This document shows, in pieces, positions 17,768 to 24,647 of a DNA stretch of 48,755 nt. Every line of letters begins with the position of its first letter. Position 1 is the first letter of the stretch. The DNA lies in the NCBI RefSeq assembly GCF_000373585.1, contig NZ_KB891880.1, forward strand, positions 1-48,755. The letters run 5' to 3'. The position numbers and the translations under genes are program-made. The notes under the pieces are model-generated. The model searched no databases and was not told where the DNA came from. It saw only the letters and a program-made list of their open reading frames with translations. This stretch comes from Streptomyces sp. MspMP-M5. Its GTDB lineage: Bacteria > Actinomycetota > Actinomycetes > Streptomycetales > Streptomycetaceae.

Positions 17768-18598
17768 TTGGACGAGACAACCCCACCGCAGCACTTGAAC
17801 CCACTCCAGCGCTTCGGGCGCGACGTCAAACAGGTGAGACTCGCACGGAAGCTGACGCAGAAGCAGCTGGGCACCGCGACCGGATACTCCGAGGCGTACG
17901 TCAGCAGAGTCGAGGCGGGGAAGCTGCTGCCCCGGCCGAGTGAGAAGTTCGCCCGGGGTTGCGATGTCGCCTTCGGAACGGGTGAGTTGTTCACGGATCT
18001 GCTGCGGAGGATTGACGAGGGCGACCACCCGTCATGGTTCGTCCCCTACCTGAATCTGGAGCGGAAGGCGTCGCGGATCCTGGACTACTCGACCAACGTG
18101 CTGAAGGGGATCCTGCAGACCGACGACTATGCGCGGGCCATGTTCTGCTCGTACTACGCCCAAGAGGAAGCAGAGGTGATCGAGGGCAAGGTCGCCGCGC
18201 GACTGCGGAGGCGTGAGGTCTTTGAAAGGGAGTCGCCACCGTTCCTGTGGACCATCGTGCACGAGGCGTGCCTGCGCACCGTCGTAGGTAGCAACGAGGT
18301 CATGGCCGGGCAGCTTGAGTACCTGTTGGCAGCAGCCGCCGCGCCGCGCATCAACCTCCAGGTGATGCCCTTTTCGGCGGGCGCTCCGGCTGCATCCACA
18401 AGGCCGTTCACTGTGTTGCGTTTCACGGATGCCCCGACGGTGCTCTACACCGAGACACGGGTAGGAGGCAGGATGCATGACTCCGCACAAACGGTCGAAT
18501 CGGCCCTGGATGACTATGATCTCCTCAGGGCGAACGCGCTGTCTCTTGGTGCGTCAACGGCCCTGATCAAGACTCTGCTGAAGGAGTACCGCACATGA
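17768..18598 (+). CDS. XRE-family regulator with DUF5753 C-terminal domain (WhiJ-like)
   Basis: 276 residues. The N-terminal HTH (VRLARKLTQKQLGTATGYSEAYVSRVEAG, about residues 17-45) is followed by a DUF5753 domain (LDYSTNVLKGILQTDDYARAM, LLAAAAAPRINLQVMPF, VGGRMHDSAQTVESALDDYD). These regulators pair with a DUF397 protein and control development or act in a toxin-antitoxin-like way in Streptomyces. The start is taken as TTG at 17768, eight bases after AGAGG. ATG at 17732 has no ribosome-binding site. The stop overlaps the DUF397 start (ATGA). Confidence 0.9.
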   Translation: MDETTPPQHLNPLQRFGRDVKQVRLARKLTQKQLGTATGYSEAYVSRVEAGKLLPRPSEKFARGCDVAFGTGELFTDLLRRIDEGDHPSWFVPYLNLERKASRILDYSTNVLKGILQTDDYARAMFCSYYAQEEAEVIEGKVAARLRRREVFERESPPFLWTIVHEACLRTVVGSNEVMAGQLEYLLAAAAAPRINLQVMPFSAGAPAASTRPFTVLRFTDAPTVLYTETRVGGRMHDSAQTVESALDDYDLLRANALSLGASTALIKTLLKEYRT

Positions 18599-18882
18599 GT
18601 GCCGACTTGGATCTCACGGCGGCCCGGTGGATCAAGTCGTCTTACAGCGACGCCAACGGGGGCGATTGTCTGGAGTTCTCCCGCGACTTCGCCTGGATCA
18701 AGTCCTCCTACAGCGAAGGAAACGGTGGGGACTGCCTCGAATTCTCCCCCGCCCACACCACCACCCACGGCGTCGTCCCCGTCCGGGACAGCAAGGCCCC
18801 CCACCAGCCCCCGATCATCATGTCCGTTAACGGCTGGTCCTCGTTCGTCTCGGCGGTCAAGAATGGGGAGTTCGCCGTCTGA
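18595..18882 (+). CDS. DUF397 protein with duplicated N-terminal motif
   Basis: 95 residues, partner of the XRE regulator by a 4-base overlap. DUF397 proteins normally have one WIKSSYS...GGDCLEF motif. Here it occurs twice, 22 residues apart (WIKSSYSDANGGDCLEFS and WIKSSYSEGNGGDCLEFS), followed by the usual VPVRDSK and WSSFVSAVK end. The duplication is tandem and in frame. Presumed to antagonise or modulate the XRE partner. Confidence 0.92.
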   Translation: MSADLDLTAARWIKSSYSDANGGDCLEFSRDFAWIKSSYSEGNGGDCLEFSPAHTTTHGVVPVRDSKAPHQPPIIMSVNGWSSFVSAVKNGEFAV

Positions 18883-18916
18883 GGTCCGGCTGAGGACCGT
18901 CTGAGGAGGAGCGTCC

Positions 18917-20128
18917 GTGGATCTGCGTGACGATGCCCGAGCCCTGGCCGACGAGTTGGTGCGGATGCGGCGGGCGCTGCACCGGATTCCGGAGACGGGG
19001 CTCGAACTCCCCCGTACGCAGGAGGCGGTGCTCGCCGCGCTCGACGGGCTGCCGCTGGAGGTGCGCACCGGCGAGCAGCTGAGTTCGGTGACGGCGGTGC
19101 TGCGCGGGGCCGAGCCCGGTCCCGTGGTGCTGCTGCGCGGTGACATGGACGCGCTGCCGGTCGCCGAGCGGCTCGATCTGGACTTCGCTTCGGACAACGG
19201 GCGGATGCACGCCTGCGGGCACGATCTGCACACCAGCATGCTCACGGGCGCGGCGAAGCTGCTGTCCGCGCACCGGGACCGGCTCGCCGGTGATGTGGTG
19301 TTCATGTTCCAGCCGGGCGAGGAGGGGTTCGACGGGGCCCGGCACATGCTGGCGGAGGGCGTGTTGGAGGCCGCGGGGCGGCGCCCGGTGGCGGCGTATG
19401 CGCTGCATGTGCTGTCGGCGGGGCAGCCGAGCGGGGTCTTCGGAACGCGCGGCGGGCCGATGATGTCGGCGTCCAACCGGCTGCGGGTGACGGTGCGCGG
19501 GACGGGCGGGCACGGGTCGATGCCGCACCGCGCCAAGGACCCGGTGCAGGCGGCGTGTGCGATGGTGACGGCGTTGCAGGCGTGGATCACGCGGAGCTTC
19601 GACGTCTTCGACCCGGTGATCCTGTCGGTGGGCACGTTCCACGCGGGCACGCAGCGGAACGTGATCCCGGAGACCGCGGTCTTCGACGCGACGGTGCGGA
19701 GCTTCTCGGCCGCGGCCCAGGCGCGGGTGAAGGACGGCACGGTCGAGGTGTGCCGGGGTGTCGCGGCGGCCCACGAGGTGGCGGTGGACGCGGAGTTCGT
19801 CGAGATATACCCGGTGACGGTGAACGACGACGCGGAGGCGGAGTTCGCGGCGCACACGGTCCGGGAGGCGCTGGGCGAGGAGCGGTTCGCGCCGCAGCGC
19901 AATCCGCTGACGGTGTCGGAGGACTTCTCGCGGGTGCTGGACGAGGTGCCGGGCGTGATGATGATGCTGGGGGCGCCGCCGGCCGGGGCGGATCCGGAGC
20001 GGAGCGCCAACAACCATTCGCCGCTGGCGGAGTTCGACGACGCGGTGCTGGCGGACGGGGCGGCGATGTACGCGGAGTTGGCGGTGCGGAGGCTGGCCGA
20101 GCCCTCCCTTCTGGGGGCCGGTTCTTAG
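18917..20128 (+). CDS. M20 family amidohydrolase/peptidase
   Basis: 403-residue metal-dependent hydrolase of the hippurate hydrolase/N-acyl-amino-acid amidohydrolase branch. It shows LLRGDMDALPV, MHACGHDLHTSML (metal site), MFQPGEEGFDGAR (catalytic Glu and metal Glu), HGSMPHRAKDPVQ and late His in NNHSPLAEFDD. The start is GTG at 18917 with GAGGAG upstream. The stop codon TAG is formed by TTA of the insertion-site duplication plus the first G of the IS element, so the gene is intact but ends at the IS junction. Confidence 0.92.
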   Translation: MDLRDDARALADELVRMRRALHRIPETGLELPRTQEAVLAALDGLPLEVRTGEQLSSVTAVLRGAEPGPVVLLRGDMDALPVAERLDLDFASDNGRMHACGHDLHTSMLTGAAKLLSAHRDRLAGDVVFMFQPGEEGFDGARHMLAEGVLEAAGRRPVAAYALHVLSAGQPSGVFGTRGGPMMSASNRLRVTVRGTGGHGSMPHRAKDPVQAACAMVTALQAWITRSFDVFDPVILSVGTFHAGTQRNVIPETAVFDATVRSFSAAAQARVKDGTVEVCRGVAAAHEVAVDAEFVEIYPVTVNDDAEAEFAAHTVREALGEERFAPQRNPLTVSEDFSRVLDEVPGVMMMLGAPPAGADPERSANNHSPLAEFDDAVLADGAAMYAELAVRRLAEPSLLGAGS

Positions 20129-20145
20129 AGAGCGTTTCGTGAGTT
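20128..20145 (+). repeat. IS left terminal inverted repeat
   Basis: GAGAGCGTTTCGTGAGTT, directly after TTA. It matches both right ends in inverted orientation with three mismatches in 18 bp. Confidence 0.8.
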
Positions 20146-20229
20146 TTTGAGTGACTGTGTCGTCGCCTGATGGTGTGGGCACGAGCGGAATCCGCCGGTC
20201 CGCAACCGGTGGTCTGCTGGTGTGGCGGG

Positions 20230-21072
20230 GTGAGTGAACGCAAGCCGTACCCAAGCGACTTAACGGACGATCAGTGGGCTCTGATCGAGCCGGTGATCAC
20301 CGCGTGGAAGGACCGGCACCGCTCAGTCAGCGGCCACCAGGGCGCCTATGCGATGCGGGAGATCGTGAACGCGATCCTCTACCAGGGCCGGACCGGCTGT
20401 CAGTGGGCCTACCTGCCGCACGATCTGCCGCCGAAGAGCGCGATGCACTACTACTTCGCGGCCTGGCGGGACGACGGTACCGACCGGGTCATCCACGAGC
20501 TCCTGCGCTGCCAGGTTCGTGAACGGGCCCGGCGATTAGAGAACCCGACCCTGGTGGTTCTGGACACCCAGAGTGTCCATGCAGCTTCCGGGGTCCCCGC
20601 CACGACGACCGGCCGGGATCCGGCGAAGAGGATGCCGGGCCGCAAGCGGGGCCTGGCCTTCGACGTGCTCGGGCTGGTCATCGCCGTCATCGTGCTGGCC
20701 GCGAGCACCCACGACAACGCCGCGGGCATCGCTCTGCTGGACCAGGTCGCCGAGCACGCCGGCGGCACCGTCCGCAAGGCCCTGGTCGACCAGGGTTTCA
20801 AGAACCAGGTCGTCGCGCATGGAGCCGGCCTGGGCATCGACGTCGAGATCGTCGCACGCGACCCCGGGCACAGGGGATTCCTGCCGCAGCCGAAGCGGTG
20901 GAGGGTCGAACAGACCTACGGGATCTTGATACTGCACCGGCGTCTGGCCCGTGACTACGAGCACCGCACCGCCTCGTCCGCCTCCCGCGTCTACTGGGCA
21001 ATGAGCCATGTCATGGCCCGACGCCTCACCGGCGCGAACACCCCCACCTGGCGCGAGGCGGTGACAGTGTGA
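20230..21072 (+). CDS. IS5-family DDE transposase
   Basis: 280 residues from GTG at 20230. The N-terminal DUF4096-type domain (YPSDLTDDQWALIEPVI) is followed by the RNase H-like core: first Asp in LVVLDTQSVH, second Asp in ALVDQGFKN, and Glu in RWRVEQTYGILILHRRLARDYE. The reading frame is intact, so the enzyme may be active. Its stop overlaps the next ORF as GTGA. A start at 20170 is possible, but it would add 20 unrelated residues. Confidence 0.92.
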   Translation: MSERKPYPSDLTDDQWALIEPVITAWKDRHRSVSGHQGAYAMREIVNAILYQGRTGCQWAYLPHDLPPKSAMHYYFAAWRDDGTDRVIHELLRCQVRERARRLENPTLVVLDTQSVHAASGVPATTTGRDPAKRMPGRKRGLAFDVLGLVIAVIVLAASTHDNAAGIALLDQVAEHAGGTVRKALVDQGFKNQVVAHGAGLGIDVEIVARDPGHRGFLPQPKRWRVEQTYGILILHRRLARDYEHRTASSASRVYWAMSHVMARRLTGANTPTWREAVTV

Positions 21073-21472
21073 ACATCGAGCCCCTGCCCGACGCGCTTGG
21101 CCTCCAGGAGGATGCCGCCCGGGCCCCGGGCGACGATCTCCGCACCCAGATCACGGAACTGCAGGGGCGATTGCACGAGGCCGAGACCCACCTCGAGCAC
21201 CTGGCGATCACCCGGAAGACCGTCACCGCCCTCGCCGACCGGCTTCCCACCCAGGGCACCTCACCCGAACCGCCCGACCACCCGGACTACCCCCGCATCC
21301 TTGCTGTCTTCAACGAGGTCACCGGCCCGCTGAGGGCCCGCGATGTCTGCGAAGCCCTCGACCACGAACTGCTGCCGAAGAACATCGAAAGCGCTCGCGC
21401 CAAGCTGAAACGCCTGGTCAAACTCGGCATCCTCACCGAGATCGACCCGGCTGCTTCGCCAGGAAGCTGTAA
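21069..21472 (+). CDS. IS accessory ORF with winged-helix-like end, probably frameshifted at 3' end
   Basis: Starts with GTG overlapping the transposase stop. The N-terminal part is a coiled-coil-like segment (RTQITELQGRLHEAETHLEHL). The C-terminal part resembles a helix-turn-helix (FNEVTGPLRARDVCEALDHELLPKNIESARAKLKRL, split by me into known helices, not matched to a database). After LGILTEID the current frame runs on through the cargo to 22070. A one-base shift near 21447 gives GCFARKL and a TAA at 21470-21472, which I take as the ancestral end. The same base pattern exists in the second copy at 22197-22362, so it is not a local read error. Confidence 0.6.
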
Positions 21473-21546
21473 AAGACCAAGGCCCGCGACCAGTAGCCCT
21501 GCCCCAACCTCACCTGGAAACGGGCATCAACTCACGAACCGCCCTC
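21381..21546 (+). repeat. Inner copy of the 166-bp IS right end
   Basis: Repeats at 22197-22362 with exact offset 816 and no gaps. I find four mismatches (three in the first 13 bases and one near 21475). It contains the last 92 bp of the accessory ORF, about 74 bp of tail and the right inverted repeat ending at 21546. Confidence 0.88.
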
Positions 21547-21626
21547 TGAGAACCCGCCCGGACCGCCACGGCCCGGTGCTCGGCACGTGCAACAGCGCAC
21601 GTGCCGAGCGCTACTGGCGTACGGGA

Positions 21627-21926
21627 TCAGTGGTCGTCCCAGTGCCCGTCGTGCAGGGCGTGGCGGTGCCCGTCGTGGACGTAGTCCATGTGGTCACCGT
21701 GCGGTATGGCGACGTGCCCGCATCCGGGCTGGTGCCGGTGGTCGTGATCCTGGTGGACCGTGTGGCCCGCCGGCTCGCACTCGTCGGCGTGGTCGCCGTG
21801 GATCCGGTGAAGGTGCCCGTCGTGCACGTAGTCGACATGGTCGCCGTGCGGTACCGCGACGTGGCCGCAGTCCGTCCCGTGCTGGTGCGTGTGGTTCGCG
21901 TGAGTGGCATGAGTGCTGGTCAGCAT
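21627..21926 (-). CDS. Histidine-rich metal-binding protein (IS cargo)
   Basis: 99 residues, 27 of them His, with Asp- and Gly-rich spacing and three Cys. The core is a duplicated unit: CGHVAVPHGDHVDYVHDGHL and, 47 residues later, CGHVAIPHGDHMDYVHDGHR, each followed by a short His/Asp run. The N-terminus is THATHANHTHQHG. There is no signal peptide or membrane segment. From memory, similar small proteins sit beside Zn/Ni/Cd transport or sensing genes and are sometimes mislabelled transporter permease. A role in binding Zn, Ni or Co is inferred from composition. The ATG at 21926 has AAGG upstream. It is transcribed against the transposase. Confidence 0.82.
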   Translation of the reverse strand: MLTSTHATHANHTHQHGTDCGHVAVPHGDHVDYVHDGHLHRIHGDHADECEPAGHTVHQDHDHRHQPGCGHVAIPHGDHMDYVHDGHRHALHDGHWDDH

Positions 21927-22196
21927 GGCAGAACCTTCTCTCTCCCCCGCATGATCGAACCTCTTCCGACGGGAAAGCCTGCACCCTCAGTGTTAACCAC
22001 GCCTGGCGTTCACAAAAGTCACCGCGAGTTGGCTGGAATCGATCCGCCGGCCGTCCCGGGCCTTGCCTGATGCCTCGCCATCGGTTCGAGGTTCTTACCG
22101 GGTCTGGTGCCGTTCGGGCCGGGGTCAAGCCGAGAGGGGGCTCATATGCGAGGGCGAGGGGAGCCGCCGGTGTGGGCCGGCGGGCGGTCTTGATCG
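21927..22196. other. Upstream region of the His-rich cargo gene
   Basis: 270 bp between the cargo gene start and the second right-end copy. It must contain the cargo promoter, read leftward. The part near 21990-22050 is A/T-richer (AGTGTTAACC, CACAAAAGTC). I see no Zur-type or other known metal-regulator palindrome and no further gene. Confidence 0.4.
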
Positions 22197-22362
22197 AAAA
22201 TCGAAGGCACTCGCGCCAAGCTGAAACGCCTGGTCAAACTCGGCATCCTCACCGAGATCGACCCGGCTGCTTCGCCAGGAAGCTGTAAAAGGCCAAGGCC
22301 CGCGACCAGTAGCCCTGCCCCAACCTCACCTGGAAACGGGCATCAACTCACGAACCGCCCTC
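22197..22362 (+). repeat. Outer copy of the 166-bp IS right end
   Basis: A solo right-end fragment identical in layout to 21381-21546. It ends with the inverted repeat at 22362 and is followed by TTA, the same trinucleotide that precedes the left end of the element. No transposase sequence lies between the cargo and this fragment. Confidence 0.88.
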
Positions 22363-22394
22363 TTAGAACGTTCTTAAGCCCCGGCACTATCCAC

Positions 22395-24422
22395 GTGGGC
22401 ATGACATCGAAGCTCAAAAGCTCACGGCTCACACGAGTGATCGCCGCCTCGCTGGCGCTGACGGCCGCGTCCGTCGGGCTCTCCGGGTGCGGGACGGCCG
22501 AGGCCGGGACGTTGCAGGGCGGGCGGCTGACGCTGCCGGTGGCCGGGGGGACGGCCACGGTCGACACCGCCACGCTGGCGGTGAGCGCGCGGGCCGGGGA
22601 CGGGACGTCGCTGGTGCTGTCCGAGGCGGCCGCGGGCGGGCTCGGCGCGCCCGGGCCGGTGACGCGTACCGCCGACGGGGCGCGCTGGACGTATCCGGCC
22701 AAGGGACTGTCGGTGACGGCGCGTTCGGAGCAGGGACGGCTGCGGATCGGTATCCGGTCCGATCGCAAGCAGTCGGTGAACTGGCCGGTGACCGGGACCG
22801 ACCGGGCGGCGTCGTCCGTACAGGTGCCGCGCGGGGAGGGGCTGGACATCCCGGTGCGGGACGCGTTCTGGAACTCCGAGCGGGGCGGGCTGGCCGGAAG
22901 CACGACGGACGTGGGGGCGGATCTGTCGCTGCCGCTGTGGGGATACGCGATGGGCGGCGGCGCGAGCGGGGACCCGAAGGGCGGCGCCCCGAAGGGCGAC
23001 ACGGCCCGGCACGGGGTGAGCTATCTGACGCCCACCGACATCGGGACGTCGCTGAAGTTCGCGTCGCGGGGCGGGGCGCTGCGGGCCACGGCCGGGCACG
23101 ACTTCGACGCCGGCGAGGGGACGCGGGACTACGAGGTGTCGTTCGCGCTGACCGACGGGAATCCGGTCGCGCCGGCGGCCGACTACCGGTCGTATCTCGC
23201 GCAGCACGGACAGCTCGGCAGCCTGCGGGAGAAGATCCGGCGGAATCCGGCGACCGGGAAGCTGCTCGGGGCGTTCCACGCCTATCTGTGGGGCGAGGCG
23301 CGGACCGCGGCCGGGGTGGAGAAGCTGAAGAAGCTGGGCGTGGACCGGATGTGGCTCGGCTACGACTCCGGGCCGAACCCGATGGACGCGAAGGCGGTCG
23401 CGGCCGCCAAGCGGGCGGGGTATCTCGTCGGGCCGTACGACACGTACGCCAACGGGCAGGACCCGAAGACCGCCGACAGCCCCACGTCGAAGTGGCCGGG
23501 GACGGTGTATCCGGACTTCTGTGTCCGGAAGGCGGACGGGAAGCCGGAGACCGGGTTCGGGAACCGCGGGTGCTATCTCAGCTCGCAGGCGTTCGAGCAG
23601 GCCGAGCCGACCACGCACCATCTGGCGGACCGGGCCCGCGCGATGACCGCCAACGGGGCGGAGAGCTACTTCCTGGACGTGGACGCGACCGGTGAGGTGT
23701 TCCGCGATCACGGTAAGGGCCACGAGATGACCAAGGCCGGTGACCGGGAGAACCGGCTGGCGCGGATGCGGCGGCTCTCGAAGCGGTTCGTGCTGGGCTC
23801 GGAGTCCGCACAGCCGTGGGCGAACCAGGTGCTGGCCTACGACCACGGCTCGGCCACGCCGGTCGGCGACGGGCTGTGGAAGCTGGAGCGCGACAAGGAG
23901 AAGTGGGGCGGCTACTTCCCGCAGAACGCCCCGAAGAACGCGTTCATGCCGGTGTCGCTGCCGGCGGACCTGGCCACCGCGATGTACGACCCGAAGTACC
24001 GGGTGCCGCTGTACGAGACGGCGCTGCACGAGTCGCTGGTCAACGTGGAGCGGTGGGAGCTGTCCTACGACAAGCTCCCGGACCAGAAGACCACCCGGGC
24101 GCTGCTGGGGATGCTCTACAACACCCCGCTGAACTTCTCGCTGGACGGGCCCTCGCTGGCGAAGAACGGCAAGGAGCTGGCGGCGCTGCAGAAGTACTTC
24201 GGGCCGCTGCACCGCGCCGCGGGGACCGAGCGGATGGCGTCGTTCCGGTGGCTGACGGCGGACCGGAGCGTGCAGCGGTCGGTGTTCGGGGACGGGACGC
24301 TGACCGTGACCGCCAACTTCGGCAGCGCGGCGCACGACGGGCTGCCGGGCGGCTGTGTGGACGCCAGGCTGCGGGGCGAGGCGCAGGCGCGGCGGCTGTG
24401 CCCGGCGAAGGTCGACAGCTGA
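22395..24422 (+). CDS. Secreted lipoprotein, putative glycoside hydrolase
   Basis: 675 residues from GTG at 22395 (ATG at 22401 is equally possible). A basic n-region, hydrophobic core and the lipobox LSGC (about residues 29-32) predict a lipid-anchored extracellular protein. The body combines an N-terminal beta-rich domain with a probable TIM barrel. Asp-rich strand ends are visible in RMWLGYDSGPNP, SYFLDVDATGEVF and VLAYDHGS, and ESLVNVERWELSYDKLP near the end of the barrel. The layout recalls GH101-like or related sugar hydrolases, but this is tentative and the substrate is unknown. The IS element ends 32 bp upstream and may have separated the gene from its original promoter or from the M20 gene. 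Confidence 0.72.
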   Translation: MGMTSKLKSSRLTRVIAASLALTAASVGLSGCGTAEAGTLQGGRLTLPVAGGTATVDTATLAVSARAGDGTSLVLSEAAAGGLGAPGPVTRTADGARWTYPAKGLSVTARSEQGRLRIGIRSDRKQSVNWPVTGTDRAASSVQVPRGEGLDIPVRDAFWNSERGGLAGSTTDVGADLSLPLWGYAMGGGASGDPKGGAPKGDTARHGVSYLTPTDIGTSLKFASRGGALRATAGHDFDAGEGTRDYEVSFALTDGNPVAPAADYRSYLAQHGQLGSLREKIRRNPATGKLLGAFHAYLWGEARTAAGVEKLKKLGVDRMWLGYDSGPNPMDAKAVAAAKRAGYLVGPYDTYANGQDPKTADSPTSKWPGTVYPDFCVRKADGKPETGFGNRGCYLSSQAFEQAEPTTHHLADRARAMTANGAESYFLDVDATGEVFRDHGKGHEMTKAGDRENRLARMRRLSKRFVLGSESAQPWANQVLAYDHGSATPVGDGLWKLERDKEKWGGYFPQNAPKNAFMPVSLPADLATAMYDPKYRVPLYETALHESLVNVERWELSYDKLPDQKTTRALLGMLYNTPLNFSLDGPSLAKNGKELAALQKYFGPLHRAAGTERMASFRWLTADRSVQRSVFGDGTLTVTANFGSAAHDGLPGGCVDARLRGEAQARRLCPAKVDS

Positions 24423-24468
24423 GCTGCATCAGCCGATCTTCAGCAGCTGAGCTGCAACAGCTGATCTT
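24416..24468 (+). repeat. 28-bp-period direct repeat after the glycosidase-like gene
   Basis: CAGCTGAGCTGCATCAGC at 24416 recurs as CAGCTGAGCTGCAACAGC at 24444, both continuing to GATCTT, with two mismatches in 25 bp. The first unit covers the stop codon. Function unknown. Confidence 0.7.
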
Positions 24469-24489
24469 CAACGGGCTCCCCTGAAGGGC

Positions 24490-24521
24490 GACGGCCCGGT
24501 GGCCACGGCTGCCGGGCCGTC
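24490..24521 (+). terminator. Hairpin terminator candidate
   Basis: GACGGCCCGG (24490-24499) pairs perfectly with CCGGGCCGTC (24512-24521) around a 12-base loop. It lies about 70 bp after the glycosidase-like gene and upstream of the nitrite reductase promoter. There is no U-tract, as is usual for Streptomyces terminators. Confidence 0.65.
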
Positions 24522-24598
24522 ACCCGATAGCGCTCCGGCCGCCCCGGCGTCCCCTCACACCCCGCCCCGCCCCCCGCTGAGGCTCGCGTTCCGCCGGG

Positions 24599-24625
24599 GA
24601 AACGCGGGCGATCCCGGCGGGTAAC
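24599..24625 (+). promoter_or_regulatory. Candidate nitrogen-control element upstream of nitrite reductase operon
   Basis: GAAAC (24599-24603), 17 bp with GGGCGATCC, then GTAAC (24621-24625), 22 bp before the ATG at 24648. It matches the element at 6542-6568 in sequence, spacing and position. Confidence 0.5.
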
Positions 24626-24647
24626 AGCGGCGTCGCAGGCTGTCGGT

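Larger units (their letters stand above)
20128..22362. mobile_element. IS5-family element with internal cargo and two right ends
   Basis: The left inverted repeat starts GAGAGCGTTTCGTGAGTT at 20128. The outer right end, read inwards from 22362 on the other strand, is GAGGGCGGTTCGTGAGTT (15 of 18 match). TTA lies directly outside both ends (20125-20127 and 22363-22365), a 3-bp target duplication of the T-N-A type used by parts of the IS5 family. Inside are the transposase, a coupled accessory ORF, an inner right end at 21546, a His-rich cargo gene on the opposite strand, and a second copy of the last 166 bp. The inner right end is followed by TGA. The unit seems to have moved as a whole, or to have gained an 816-bp right-end duplication with cargo. 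Confidence 0.8.

Noticed and set aside
17768..18882. Classical toxin-antitoxin pair
   Set aside because: XRE-DUF5753/DUF397 pairs are mainly developmental regulators; no toxin fold is visible, so only a TA-like comparison is kept.
21547..22070. Continuation of the IS accessory ORF through the cargo as Val-rich protein
   Set aside because: Antisense of the His-rich gene; the Val pattern is the complement of His codons.
20128..22362. Composite transposon with two complete IS copies
   Set aside because: The second IS is only a 166-bp right-end fragment without transposase or left end.
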